The position numbers and the translations under genes are program-made. Positions 21,061 through 32,489 of a stretch of 64,000 nucleotides of DNA are shown in pieces. The DNA lies in the NCBI GenBank assembly GCA_007644065.1, contig VJWN01000013.1:868001-932000 (forward strand), written 5' to 3'. Source of the stretch: Margaritispora aquatica (lineage: Eukaryota; Ascomycota; Leotiomycetes; Helotiales; Discinellaceae). The notes under the pieces are model-generated. The model ran no database searches. It was not told the DNA's origin and saw only the letters and a program-made list of their open reading frames with translations. Each line of letters begins with the position of its first letter. The first letter of the stretch is position 1.

Positions 21061-21879
21061 CCTCAAACTCGCAGCCTGTGCTATCCCAATGTCCCACCTG
21101 TCTCACCCAGCCTTCTCTTACTTGAATATATTTAAGGTCAACAATCCTATTCCGATGTAAAATCAGATGTAATAAAACTAAGCGATTTCAAACTTACCAA
21201 CAACAACTTGGCGCCTAAGGTTTTTCTCAGGTAGATATGTTCGCTGCCTAAGGGGCCTATGGAGCTAGGCAGTGACAAACGAGGTAGTTACCTTAGGTAC
21301 CTCAGGTAAGATACCTTATAGAAGGGAATCTAGCACATGACCCAGGCCTTAACGCCTAACCCAGCCCTTTCTTTTTGTGGATATAGAACCTCTTGACCGA
21401 TCTTTCTCGCCGTCATCTATTTCTTTCTTATACCCAATCATTCATTCATTCCTACGCAGAGTGGAAAGTTATAAAACAAATCAATCTCGCAACTTTCTTA
21501 CAGAAACTCTCTTTCAAACAAACATTGACCTTCCACCTTCAACTGTCGACCGTGACTGTCGGCCGTTATTCCCGGTGGAGCTGGCTTGCTAACAACTATT
21601 GTGAGTAAATGATTTTGTCCCCTTGGAAGAAGTTTCTGCTAAGTCGGAGAAGCAATCATTCACGATGGGGTTCAATGGTTCCAAGCACTTTCTTTGCATG
21701 AAACAGACACAAGTATTGCAGTGCAGAGTAACAAGTTAGTCCTTGTTTACTCCGGTCTTTATTTTGGCTAATGAGACGGAGGCACGACACACTGCAAGGC
21801 ACGGTTCTTTGAGGACAGAGAATCGACAGTCAGGGCTTTCAATAACGCTGGGTGTGAATAATACAACCATATCTCTACA

Positions 21880-22250
21880 GGACCGCGAAACCAACTGCAA
21901 CATCATCTGCTAGAGGAACAGCATCTGGCTCGGCAAATTCCAACCATATTCCCCCACCCAATCCGGTGGATGTCACAGAAGAGGAATATAAGACTATACG
22001 AGCTAAGAGCACCGAGTTGATCATCGACGAATGAGCAACTCTTACGAAATCTAGGACTTGTTGTCCTAGCCACCCACATCTTAGTTTCAGCCCTTACCCG
22101 TGCATTTTCTCCGAGGATAAGACCGTAAAATATCGGGGTCCCAACATGTTGATCCTCCATCTCTCCTTGAAGCATAAAAAAAAACGATTCCACAGGACTG
22201 TGTCACACTGTGGCGACCATGAGAGTGTTTTTATTGTAACAAAAACTTGG
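21880..22250 (+). repeat. Dispersed repeat, copy 2
   Basis: It aligns with 5735-6130. The plus strand reads KTIRAKSTELIIDE then a stop, after an Ala/Ser/Thr-rich stretch and an acceptor-like CTCTACAG. It is more GC-rich than copy 1, so less affected by RIP. Its right end abuts the 3' end of the aldehyde dehydrogenase gene. Confidence 0.65.
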
Positions 22251-22261
22251 CTATCGCTTCT

Positions 22262-23632
22262 TTAAGCGGTGCGAATAAGCTTCCGGTTTACAAATTCACC
22301 AATGCCAAGCGCACCCAGTTCTCTACCAAATCCCGAATTCTTCACTCCCCCAAATGGTAACTCGGGTGAAAAGTAAGCCGAAGAGTTGATGAAAGCCATC
22401 CCTGAGTCTATTCTCTCAGCTACGGCTCGCGCATGATTCACATCAGAGCCAAAGATACAAGCACCTAGTCCAAACTTCGTTGCATTTGCCAATTGGATTG
22501 CCTCCTCGTCATTATCAACAACATAAAAGGATGCGACTGGTCCGAATGTCTCCTGCTGAAATAGAGGGTTATCCTTTGAAATTTCAGTAATGATAGTTGG
22601 CTCCATGTACCATCCCGGGCGGTCAATTCGTTTCCCTCCCACAACGATGCGTGCACCATGCATCCGAGCTACCTCAATCTGTGCAAGCAAATCATTCATG
22701 CCTTGTTCAGAGACAAGCGGACCAAGTGTTGTCATAGGATCTGATGGGTCGCCGATGCGGAGGGCACTGAAAGCCGACTTCAAGCCTTCAAGAAATATAG
22801 CACCGCGTTGTTTTCCAACAACGATAAACCGCTTGGACGAGACACACACCTGACCCATAACTTGAAGTCTCCCTTCTGAACCCTCCTTGACCGCAGCTAC
22901 GAGGTCTGCATCGGAAAGCACAATGAATGGATCACTACCTCCAAGTTCCAACACAACTTTCTTTAGTTGACGACCTGCGCGCTCGGCGACCGCTGCACCA
23001 GCCCTCTCGCTTCCCGTCAAAGTGACTCCACGCACACGGAAATCGTCGATGAGGTTGGCAATTTGACTGAAACTACAGAAGAGATTCGTGTATACTCCTA
23101 GCGGCGCACCTGCTTCTTGCAGCACCCGCTCAAATGCCAGCGCGCACTGAGGGACATTCCTGGCGTGCTTTACAATCAGGACGTTGCCAGCTACGAGCTG
23201 TGGTCCTGCGATACGGGCGAGTTGATAATACGGGAAATTCCACGGCTCAATAGCCATGAGAACACCGATTGGCTGCGTAACGATTACTGAACCAGGGCTA
23301 CTTGTTACATCTCGCGTGCGGAGAAACTCTTCGGCGTTCTGGGCGTAGTATTCTAGGATCGCTGCGGAGAGCTCGACTTCGAAAGAGGATTGTCCGATGA
23401 GTTTCCCCATCTCGAGAGTGATGTAGCCAGCTAGTTCTGCAGAGCGGGCGCGCATTATGATGGCTGCTTGGCGGAGAATTTGTGCTCTCTGGAGAACCTC
23501 ACGGACACGCCAATCGTCCTGGAATCGGCGGTGGGCTGTTTCTAGAGCAAACAGACATTGCTCATTGGATACTTCAGAGAATTTCTGGAGTACTTCGCCA
23601 GTGGCAGGGTTCAGAGTTTGATATTCACGCAT
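22262..23632 (-). CDS. NAD(P)-dependent aldehyde dehydrogenase, succinate-semialdehyde (Sad/YneI-like) type
   Basis: Single-exon 456-aa protein starting MREYQTLNPATGEV. It is close in length and motifs to the short succinate-semialdehyde dehydrogenase group. Visible motifs: the N-terminal NPATGE start; PWNFPYYQLARIAGPQLVAGN (cofactor-binding region); the catalytic Glu in VLELGGSDPFIVL; the catalytic Cys in GQVCVSSKRF; QETFGPVASFYV; and the C-terminal FGGVKNSGFGRE. It oxidises an aldehyde to the acid with NAD(P); succinate semialdehyde is the family's usual substrate. No signal peptide or targeting sequence is evident, so it is probably cytosolic. It has no obvious partner next to it. A link to the sugar-acid genes in this window cannot be excluded but has no direct support. 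Confidence 0.92.
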   Translation of the reverse strand: MREYQTLNPATGEVLQKFSEVSNEQCLFALETAHRRFQDDWRVREVLQRAQILRQAAIIMRARSAELAGYITLEMGKLIGQSSFEVELSAAILEYYAQNAEEFLRTRDVTSSPGSVIVTQPIGVLMAIEPWNFPYYQLARIAGPQLVAGNVLIVKHARNVPQCALAFERVLQEAGAPLGVYTNLFCSFSQIANLIDDFRVRGVTLTGSERAGAAVAERAGRQLKKVVLELGGSDPFIVLSDADLVAAVKEGSEGRLQVMGQVCVSSKRFIVVGKQRGAIFLEGLKSAFSALRIGDPSDPMTTLGPLVSEQGMNDLLAQIEVARMHGARIVVGGKRIDRPGWYMEPTIITEISKDNPLFQQETFGPVASFYVVDNDEEAIQLANATKFGLGACIFGSDVNHARAVAERIDSGMAFINSSAYFSPELPFGGVKNSGFGRELGALGIGEFVNRKLIRTA

Positions 23633-24637
23633 TGCGTAGGGATTGGTAATGTATATTGGGTTATTTGCTTGACCGAAGAGAAAGCGTTTAAAAGATTAAC
23701 ACAGTGATGGATGTATTGTCTTAGATTGACACCTTTTTGGAGATTTTTTGTCTCAAGTAATCAAACTAGAATAATATGTCATATATACTTGAGAAAGGAG
23801 CACAAGAGCTGATTTTGAGACATCTGATGTTGGACGTGGCATGACAGGTTCACCACTGAAGAACGGGTGGTATATTGATTTACTGCTGATATTGTATGAT
23901 GAAGCCGCTTTATTGCAGGATCGTAACTTCAAGATTCTAAAAACAAGTTTGCTAGCGACCTTGCTTTTGGCCTTGAGGTACCAAGGAATGAAGGCCAGAG
24001 TAAGTTTTTGGCAAAGGGGGTAAAAGACAATGGCTAAGCGAGTCACGTGTAAGAGGTGTCAGCAACTTAGGTAATGAAGGGAGGTAGGTAGGAATAACGT
24101 TTTTGAATGTGCTTAAATATGACACGGACTGAAAAATTATTAAACAAGTATGTCCCGAACGTATGATAAAAGTGTATTGTAAATCCACACATTCACATAT
24201 CTCTTCACGAACCACACAAACCGCCCAAAACAGTCCAGCCAACCCCAGAACCCGGCCACAAACAGCTTCTGGCCTATCACCCCAGGAAAATACAGATGTC
24301 CATGTACACCACCTTTCGATTGGATCTTAAGATCAATTACTTAGGCACTTTCAAGATGTGGATAAGACAGAACAACAGGGGACAGTATCTAAGATTAAAG
24401 TATGTATGTATGATCACCACCACCAGCATCAACTAAAATCTATTTTACTTGATTCAATCGACTAAAGAACGATATACATGCACCTTTTCCTTTCAACGAT
24501 TTTTCAATTCATACATCCACCCATACCCAAATCAAATATCTCTTACAAACTCACAAGCTTCACCCAACTCCCGCATCTCTCTCATAGCTCCCACGCCAAA
24601 CCCACCCACCACCATCTCTTTCTAACCTAGGAATAAA
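23633..24637. other. Intergenic region
   Basis: It contains the aldehyde dehydrogenase promoter on the right of its start and the 3' UTR of the secreted protein at 24638. It is AT-rich with a short GTATGTATGTATG run near 24400. Frames on both strands are short and unsupported. No gene is seen. Confidence 0.5.
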
Positions 24638-25768
24638 TCAAGTAGGCTTTGCCTTAGCCGCAGCAACAGTGCCCTTAGCTGCAGCAGGTTTGCTTGTGCT
24701 CTTCGCAGCCACACCACCAGTTCCAGCAGCAACCTTTGTTGCTTTCGAACTCGTTGCGCTCGAAGTCGCATCCGCACCATCAGCTGGTGCAGCATCAGCA
24801 CTAGCATCCGTTGGTGTGGTATCATCACTAGCTGCTGTAGCATCCGCTGGGGCGCTAGTAGTTTTGCTTGGTGCGGCCTTAGCACCAACCATTGATCCCG
24901 AGGTTTTAGCAGCAGGAGAGGCCTTTGCAGCCGCTGGCTTAGATGTCGACGTCTTGCCTCCTTTGGATGCGGAGGTTGTTGATGCACTTGCGCTTGTATC
25001 GGCATCCGGGCTAGGCGTCATGTCCGGGGCGGAGGCGTCCTGCGCTGGGGTTGAGCTAGTTGGCACCGCGGCCGCGGCGACGACTTCCAGACAGCCAGTT
25101 GGTCGCACAGCACTAGCTTGTGGAGTTCCAGCAGCGGCAAAGTAAGCGTCGATGTTAGGAAGGACATTAACACAGCGATTGGCGTTGATGGCATCGACTT
25201 GAGCTTGGGCGGTATCGGGGCCGTTATCGACCACTAAGAGAAAGGATTAGATGTTAAAATCATCAGAGTAGAATTGGATTCATAGAAACATACTGGATTG
25301 GAGAGCGTCAACAACAGCTTGGAAGGTGCCTTGGGTTGCCAGGGTGTCATTTGCGGCTTGAACCGAGGGCATTTGCCCGACGGCTGCATCGAGCACCATC
25401 TTATGGTTCAACTCGTCCTTCTCGGCGTTCAAAGCGATAGTTGCTTGGCGAGTAAACTCATCTCCAGAGAGCGAAGTGGCAGTATTCAAAAACTTGGTGA
25501 CTTTGCCAGTGTCGTTCATCCATGAATTGACAGCGTTAGAGATCTGCTTATCACTCGGTGTCATCATACCGCCAGTAGCTGGATCAGCAGCGGCGGGCGT
25601 TCCAGTGGCAGCTGCACCAGCTTTGGCCGAGGTCGAAGAGGCTTTAGCTTTGCTGCTGATGGCTTTTGAAGATGAAGCTGCAGCTGGGAGGGAGAAACAG
25701 ACATTAGGAAGAATGGCGAAAAGCAAGAAGAGGGTTGCGGAGAACCGCACTAGGACTGAGGTGAGCAT
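24638..25768 (-). CDS. Secreted Ala/Ser/Thr-rich protein
   Basis: Two exons, 25768-25294 and 25233-24638, with a 60-nt GTATGT...TAG intron; 356 aa. The ATG at 25768 is the only ATG before the hydrophobic signal peptide (MLTSVLVRFSATLFLLFAIL...CFS). A short Ser/Ala linker follows, then a helical domain (about residues 75-200) with two conserved-looking cysteines (NRCVNVL and TGCLEVV). The C-terminal 150 residues are low-complexity Ala/Ser/Thr/Lys/Asp. This is a fungal secreted or cell-wall type layout; I do not recognise a function. No hydrophobic C-terminal GPI signal is visible. It is divergent from another Ala/Ser-rich secreted protein at 27237. Confidence 0.8.
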
Positions 25769-27236
25769 GGCGAAAACTGGTAGTTGATTTGAATATTGGT
25801 AAAGAACTGTAAGTAAGAAGTCGACACTTTGCAAAAGCGGTTGTAAATGGAAATATGGTATAAAACAAGAAAGAAGTGAAAGTTAGCAGACGTGATCGTA
25901 GTGTAAAGGTCCAGCCTGGCCAAGTGTAGTTATGGGGGAAAATCTTGAGATATAAAACCTCTCACAAAGTCATGGTGGACTGAGTTTGGATCCTCTTGCC
26001 AAGTCCATCTGGTAAGAGAGTTGCCATTTCTGTCGCATACCCTGATCTCTCTCTCTCTGATATCGCCTGCACATACTGTAAGGCTGGAAGAACAGCTGGA
26101 GAATTCAGGAATAGGCGGGAGAACGTGAGAGCCGCCTAGGATCTTGAACCAGCATGTCAAAATTGTCCCAGATTTTGGCGATTTGAAGCACGCTACATGC
26201 TCTGCCACCAGTTGAAAGAAGCGCCAAATCTACAAAGGCTCGGCGGTGTCTTGGGCATTTGCTTCTTTCCCTTGTTCTGACGACAAATCCAGGCCATGAA
26301 GGATGTTTCTATGATGCGTGACACAGGATCATATCACGTGCTGGATCAGCATAAAGTGCCAGTGCCCAATCGGATCTTGATGAGGACATTGCCACAGTGA
26401 TTCTCCCATGGAAGCTTGCAGATCGTCTGAGAATCTGGGGGCTTGTGGCGGTGTTTGGCCTTTGTTCCGAAACAAAATTGTCCCTTGGCAACCAGGAGTA
26501 TCCCAAAAAGCGTCGTCCAAAAACTCCAAACATCGTTCGAAACAAATTCCAAACTGAAAAAACTGCAGCGCTTGGTGTTTCTGCAATAGAAAAGACACCG
26601 CCTGATATTTGGGATTTTGATCAGATTTTTGCAGGAGGGTGTGCGATTGTGGCCAGATGTGCTTGAATTGGCACAGACAATATGAAGCTCAGCAAAACTC
26701 CTTGGCAACCCCGTATGCTCGTTTATGACCTTCGGTCAATTTTGAGGCAACCCTGTACCATTTCGTGCCTCGAGAATGATTCGGCCTTCTCATCCGATAA
26801 ATGCGTAAAAACTGATTGCAATTTGGTCCTCTTTCAGTTCACCAAACTCCTTCTCGACATCACGCTCTGTTGCCAAGGTGCGCTTCCCTCGCCTCCGTGT
26901 ACTTATTGACACCGGATGCTGTTTGCGCCGCCTGTCATTGTTGTAACAGTGATGAGAGCTGAATGGTCGATTGCGCTCTGAAGAGCTTAGTGTCCAAGCC
27001 GGAGCAAAGAATCTCGATTTGTCGGATAGATATGGCATTGGTAATTGATCGCAACGACCGGGGTGATGGTTTAGCGAGGCCGTCATCTGGTTAACTTAAC
27101 TCACCTCTTCTAGATGCTTCCCACTTCTCATTTCCAAGAAGTCCACAGAAGTGCTGCTTCTCAAACTTTTTCGTTCTTCTTTCACCGTTCTTTAATCTTT
27201 TCATAGCCCTGGCGGCCAGTTCCTAGAGTAATCATA
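25769..27236. other. Intergenic region between two divergent secreted-protein genes
   Basis: About 1.47 kb. Several overlapping minus-strand frames near 26300-26710 run in three frames at once without any recognisable protein, and plus-strand frames are equally unsupported. It presumably holds both promoters; a pyrimidine-rich leader precedes 27237. No gene called. Confidence 0.45.
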
Positions 27237-29103
27237 ATGCCGGTCATGCAGTCCTACTTCGCTTCTCTTCTTTTCGTTGCCTTGCAGTGCAGCACGCTCG
27301 TTAATGGTCAGGACCAAAATGTACAATACAACCAGGTGGTTAATTTGAATGGTGATGTAGGTCTCCTTGTGGTGAAGAGTACCCTAGAGGATTGGAGCTC
27401 ACAACAACCAGATGCAATTGAACAGACTCATCTTTCCCGATAACTCCAAGATCGAAGCATTTTCTCAGACACAGCGACAGGTCTTGGTGAACCAAAACCC
27501 CAGCCCGCTCACTGCAAATCATGTCATCGGCTCAACTGGTGGACCATTTGTTCAGTTGTCGCAAAATTCGATGACCATAGCCACAAATGGAGCCACTGAT
27601 CTGGTCGGAGCTCAAATTGAGTTCGCCATTCCTCAAGCAACGCTTGACCAAAACGGAGTTACATCCGACAACACCTTCGTGGCGATGCTTGCTCAGGATA
27701 GACAGGCCTGGGTGATCATGGAAAGTGTCAAGAGCGTGAATACGTGAGCTACACCTTCGACCGAAGTCGAGATAGTGCTAATGCGGATCGCAGGACGGAT
27801 CAGACTGTTCGACTCGTGAAGATGACAAACATTGATGGCGAGTTTATGGCTGTTGGTCGGAAGACAGTCGAGACCGGAACAGTCCTAGCTCCCTTTGCGT
27901 CACTCAGCCAAAAGTCCGTCAACATCAGTGGATCTGGAATCCAAGAGGTTGAGTTCACTGATGGCTTCCGCATGTCGATCCGAGCTACCCAACCAATGGT
28001 CGTCAGTGCCAACGTGGTAAACGGTGTATCAAGCTCCATGACTAACGGCATTATGCCAGTCAGTAAGTGTTGACACGAAATTCAATAGCGTGCGCATACA
28101 CTAACTCACCAACAGACAACTACAGGTATCTGGTTCAGAGCAACTTGGCTGGAGTGACAACCAATTTGAACCAAATGATGACTGTCGTCCAGCTTCCTCG
28201 TGAGTTTTGATTCTAGCGGATTTCCCTCTTGCACCGTTGGCTGACAAAACTATAGTCAACGCCGTTCGTGTGATGCAGCTTGCCACGAGCATGGGAGCCG
28301 GCGCCAATAGCACAATCTCCCTTGGTATCGCACAACGAAGTGTTCTCCAGAACCCTGGTGGAGCAGGTGGAAACCTCTCACCACAAAAACTCAAAAGGGC
28401 TAAATCCTCTTCATCCTCCGTCAAAGGGGCTGCCAAAGCAACTGGAACTGTCAAGGCAGCAGCACCAAAAAGTACGAGCTCTGCTTCAAGTACCTCGGAA
28501 TCAGCTGATACACCAACCGATACCCCATCCTCAACTGACGCCGCTTCTGATTCCACTCCTAGCGCCGAGGCCAGTGCCAGTGCCGACGCTAGTGCCAGTG
28601 CAGGTGATATGACTGCCTCTGATGGAGGCAACCAGACAACACCAGATGCCTCATCCTCAGCGGTTGATACTGCTTCAGCGACTACTGCAGCACCAAATGC
28701 ACCAGCTCAACAGGCCCCTTCTAACACCAATGCCCAAAACCCCGCTGCAACCCAACTCCTTCTCTCGCCAACATTCACCCCTGTTTCTGCACGCACAGTC
28801 CTCGATTCCGCCACAGGTCGTGTTGCTGTTGCAGTGGGCCAACTTGATGGCGAATTCATCCTTACCATGGGTATGGCAGGCAATGGGGCCACTGCTGAGG
28901 GAGGAAACAAGGCCGCCACTGGAGTTTCTGTGAGTATGGCTGAGTTGAAATTGATGGCCCAAATGCAGAAGACAGGCAACGCTCTTCCGGTGCTATCGAT
29001 GATGGATCAGATGCTAGCTGAGAGTTTGTCACCACCATCAGAATCAGCTGCCAAGGAGGCTCGCTCATATCGGTCCAAAGCTGGACGGTATGTTCGTAAG
29101 TAG
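27237..29103 (+). CDS. Secreted protein with Ser/Thr/Ala-rich region, unknown function
   Basis: Five exons: 27237-27356, 27412-27743, 27794-28062, 28116-28199, 28256-29103 (introns 50-56 nt); 550 aa. The N-terminus is a signal peptide (MPVMQSYFASLLFVALQC...VNG). Residues about 25-290 form a beta-rich, Gln/Val-rich domain without a family I can name. Residues about 300-430 are low-complexity Ser/Ala/Thr/Asp/Pro with short runs such as SASADASASA. The C-terminal 100 residues return to ordered composition (SATGRVAVAVGQLDGEFIL) and end in basic residues. No transmembrane helix or GPI signal is evident at the end. The first intron is the least certain junction (GTAGGT donor). Confidence 0.75.
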
Positions 29104-29782
29104 GAGTGCCTTTTGCAACACTGCTTGTAGATAAAATGAAATTGGTTGGGGGTCAGCATTGCCGGACAATCTGTGGTTGTATAGCAAGCGTAGAGTGAGG
29201 ATTCTTAGAAGCGCGTCTTATTTTTGAGCGAAGATTGGGCGCTTTGAATCTGTAACTTCCGTATAAAGATTGATTATATTATTACAACATACCTCTTTGA
29301 GCACCTCAAACATTAAGAAGCGGAGTGGTGTGTGAAGTCAAAGGTACAGTGGAAGTCGTATGTATTAGAAAATGATTTGAGTGACGGGTTGCTATGACTT
29401 TGATTCCGTGGAGATATTGTATCAAATGCGAATCCACATAACCATTCGATTTGATCGATCTTTTTTTAGCAGGTATGTATCTCGCAATCATTCCAATGAG
29501 ATTGTTTCGATCATCAACTTGCAGTTACGAATTGCTGTCATCCCGCAACCTGCCAGTGTCAACATCTAGAACTAAGACAAGAAAACACGATGACTTGGTG
29601 TGAGATTTGTGAAAATGGGAATGTAATGCAGTGATTGATCTTATTTTTTAAGCCTCAATGTCCTAGGTAGGCTCGTGAAGCTCGGCCATGAGGATGGCAA
29701 TAGACTGGATGGAGTAAAGTTGGTGAACATTGACGTGTTAAAGCATACCAATTTGGCGCTGTGCCAAGCACCTAACGATATT
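29104..29782. other. Intergenic region, converging 3' ends
   Basis: It holds the 3' UTRs of the secreted protein (plus) and of the ECM15-like gene (minus). AT-rich; no gene seen. Confidence 0.5.
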
Positions 29783-30657
29783 TCAATCCTTCTTATCGGC
29801 AGCAAGTATGCTCTCGACTTTGCTGACTTTGTCTGCGAAATGCTGCTTCTTGTCGGTTCTACAAGCTCCAATCAGTTTTCAGTGCGTGCACTCGTCAGAC
29901 AGAATACCAACCTTGTACCAGCCCGAATATCGGTTTGTACTCGTACGACACCATTTTGATGCACAAGCATATGAGCTTGACCAATTAAGCGCATAACATC
30001 GTCCCAAGATCCTTCTGCTTGCTGTTAGTATTGGAGGATACGCAGTGAGATTTCTAAAGCTAAAGGAATGGAAAGGTAAGAAGCGAGATGCCTAGCTAGC
30101 AAATAAAGCAAAAGAGAAATGTCACACCAAAAGAAGAATAACAATGTAACAAAATAAAAAAAGGAAAAAAAATACAACCCCCATCCTCACTATGATCCGC
30201 AAGGCCCTCTCAATCTCTACTCAGCACATAAACACCTATCAATTACAAAACAGGCCATTAGGAAAAAATTCAATAGCAAAATAAAAGTAAAACTCACCAA
30301 CAGTCGTCCCAGCACTATGCATAGAGTAGCTCATACCACTCGCCTTCATGAGCCTTTGCACAGCAGCGACCTCATTCGAGACCGAAGCTGTCGGCGTTCC
30401 AATCTATGTCACAACCATTAGCCCTGCCTTCTATTGACATCACATATCCCGTATCTTCTCTTTCCAGTGCCTCGCCTTCATCTATCCTTCGTCTTCTTCC
30501 CCTCCCCAACTCCAACAAATCACCCCAACGTTTCATATCAAATGACACTACTGTCGCAAAATGGATAGAAGGAAAACCTTACTGGGATCAAACAGAAATC
30601 AGCCACACAAGCTGGCGGCGTGGGGAGGTTCTTGTAATCTATCACTGAGGAAGACAT
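29783..30657 (-). CDS. ECM15: UPF0045/ECM15 (MTH1187-type) thiamine-binding family protein
   Basis: Four small exons, 30657-30583, 30403-30298, 30014-29912 and 29858-29783, give 119 aa. Intron lengths are 179, 283 and 53 nt; the first two are unusually long for this window. Phases match throughout and every boundary is GT-AG. The protein opens [20 protein letters not shown], followed by [13 protein letters not shown] and [20 protein letters not shown]. Later parts read [20 protein letters not shown] and [15 protein letters not shown]. This matches the small ferredoxin-fold UPF0045 family, which includes yeast Ecm15 and bacterial thiamine/hydroxymethylpyrimidine-binding proteins. The exact role in fungi is not settled. 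It is probably cytosolic. Confidence 0.88.
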
Positions 30658-31283
30658 TTTGCTGGTTGCTGCTTTTCTTTCGACAATCTCCCGTAGATAG
30701 GTAGGTAGAAGAGAAGAGAAAAAGAAGTGCAAAGGAGAATCAAGTAGATATTTGTGAGAACAAAACGTAGATTCAAATGTGATGGTGTGATGTGGTTTGA
30801 TAACTCAGTTGATATAAGTGATCAGATGTTGGAGGTTCAACACTAAAGCATCTCTTTGCGAAGACGATGCGAACGAATTGGAAGGTGGGTCCGAGTGAGA
30901 GCTTCCATTGGTTGCTTTGGGTATTGCGATGTCACATGATATGAGATGGCTAAAGTATGTTGATGAGATGGAATTGAGAAGGTGTATCAAGTCCGAGGGT
31001 TCATATAAGATTGTAAACTTTTGAGGGAAGTGGTGTGCAGAAGATATTAGACGAAGCAAAGCTAGTCGAAAGAATATAGGAGATACGTATGTATTCTCGC
31101 CGCATGGGGCATATATCTGTCTAGTCATCAACTTCCCTTTCATCCAATGCAATTTTGGCATCTATATCCAACCAGATGCTATCCAACCTGTAAACCAAAA
31201 CACCAACGCTATGCCGAGAGTCAAAACAAACAAGCCAACAAAGAATCTTATATACACCTCCCCGGACCATCAACACACATCAT
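30658..31283. other. Intergenic region
   Basis: About 630 bp between the ECM15-like start and the PLC-like 3' end. AT-rich, no supported gene; contains the ECM15-like promoter. Confidence 0.5.
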
Positions 31284-32489
31284 CTATAGCCACACGAAAT
31301 TCCCCAGCGCGACCACCCCCAACGCAATCACTAACCCTGCCCAACTCTTCGAGTCCCTCCTCTCTGCCGCCCCGCTCGAGCTAGCTGTCAACACCGCAGT
31401 CGAGAAATTTGTGCGTCCGCTCGTCTGCCCAGAAATTCCGTTCAAAAGATCCGCAGTGTCAATGCTGGGACCGACGTTCCAGAAATCTACAAGGATGAAT
31501 ACGGGCTTGACGCCCCATTCGGTATTGCACAGCTGGCCATGAGTGCCAAGTGCGGAGACAACGGTGGTGCTGGCCGAGTTTGTGGTCGCAATGTTGGTGA
31601 CATCTGGCACGAGGATTCCAAACCCAATGTTCGTGTCGAGGAAATGGTTCAGAAGACCCATGTAACCCGATGACACGGCCAATGCGGATGTAGACACGGT
31701 CGAAGGTCTGTCAAGCGTGCAGTTAAAGCCATCGGTGGTGGTGACGCCAAAATCGGTCTCGAAGACGTAGGTAAATTCTGGGAGGAGGAATGGATAGCTC
31801 GCGTCATAGGTAATGCTGGCGATGAAGGTTACTAGGCGAGTGTTGGCTGTGATGAGAGTTTGGAGGGTGGGCCAGGTCGCAATGGGTCCAGTGGTAAATG
31901 AAGGTGTATAACCATATGTGTTGATTCCAGAGGAGTTGAAAACACCACCAATGGTAGCAGCAGATTGATCATCCGAGTTGACCAACAGGATGGTCACAAC
32001 TTCATTGGGGTTCTTGTCCATCCAGTACTTGATCTCCTTCAACCAAGTGAGGAGGCTACCACCATCCAGAAGTGAGCAAGATGTATGGCAGAGCTCGAGT
32101 GTGCCATTTAGGTTGTGAACTTGTGCCTGCATCAATCTCAGTCCTGCAGATAGCGCTTTCGTTGCATTGTAGAACTGGTTGCCGGACGTCGAGAATGAGG
32201 TGGATGAATCTCGTAGAAAGGCAACATCGTGGGCTCCCATATGCGTTATGTTGTTGTAATTGCGATTGCACAATTGCGGCGAGTTATTGCACGCTACCGT
32301 ACTTGTCGATACCGCTGCATTCGAAACTACTGCAGCTGTCGCTTTAAGAGTTGAAGATGCTGATGTTGAAAGTATCACCACTGACGATGATGAGGACTGC
32401 CCACCACTGAACCCACCCTGTGGAACAGCCTGAACCAATCCACTCAAGGATAGAAGAGCTGTCGAGGCAGCCGATAATGAGAAACGCAT
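31284..32489 (-). CDS. Secreted PLC-like phosphodiesterase (TIM-barrel), probably GPI-anchored
   Basis: Single exon; the ATG at 32489 (MRFSLSAASTALLSLSGLVQA) is preferred over an upstream non-ATG extension because it begins the signal peptide. 401 aa. After a Ser/Thr linker comes a PI-PLC-X-like barrel. NITHMGAHDVAF carries the first catalytic-type His; GLRLMQAQVHNLNGTLELCH carries the second; a W-L-K-E-I strand and VVTILLVNSDD follow. This fungal branch of PLC-like phosphodiesterases is extracellular and its substrate is unknown. The C-terminus ends in a small-residue stretch and a hydrophobic tail (WAGLVIALGVVALGNFVWL), which looks like a GPI-attachment signal. Many N-glycosylation sequons are present. 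Confidence 0.85.
   Translation of the reverse strand: MRFSLSAASTALLSLSGLVQAVPQGGFSGGQSSSSSVVILSTSASSTLKATAAVVSNAAVSTSTVACNNSPQLCNRNYNNITHMGAHDVAFLRDSSTSFSTSGNQFYNATKALSAGLRLMQAQVHNLNGTLELCHTSCSLLDGGSLLTWLKEIKYWMDKNPNEVVTILLVNSDDQSAATIGGVFNSSGINTYGYTPSFTTGPIATWPTLQTLITANTRLVTFIASITYDASYPFLLPEFTYVFETDFGVTTTDGFNCTLDRPSTVSTSALAVSSGYMGLLNHFLDTNIGFGILVPDVTNIATTNSASTTVVSALGTHGQLCNTEWGVKPVFILVDFWNVGPSIDTADLLNGISGQTSGRTNFSTAVLTASSSGAAERRDSKSWAGLVIALGVVALGNFVWL

Larger units (their letters stand above)
20551..22261. other. Repeat-bearing intergenic region
   Basis: About 1.7 kb containing the right copy of the ankyrin-flanking repeat (20870-21060), ACCTTAGGTACCTCAGGTAAG-like motifs near 21290, and the second dispersed repeat copy (21880-22250). 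Frames near 21377-21608 are short and unsupported. No intact gene is seen. Confidence 0.5.

Noticed and set aside
22262..23632. Aldehyde dehydrogenase as a member of the sugar-acid pathway
   Set aside because: It lies between the two modules but is unlinked to either by spacing, strand or shared motif, so I did not include it.
24669..25145. 158-codon plus-strand frame rich in Ala/Val
   Set aside because: It is the antisense of the Ala/Ser-rich low-complexity tail of the 24638-25768 protein, whose biased codons leave the opposite strand open.
26309..26710. Overlapping minus-strand frames of 78-120 codons
   Set aside because: Three frames are open at once with no recognisable protein, signal or splice pattern; this looks like chance in a stop-poor stretch.
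28101..28631. 176-codon minus-strand frame
   Set aside because: It is antisense to the Ser/Thr/Ala-rich exon of the 27237 gene and crosses its introns.
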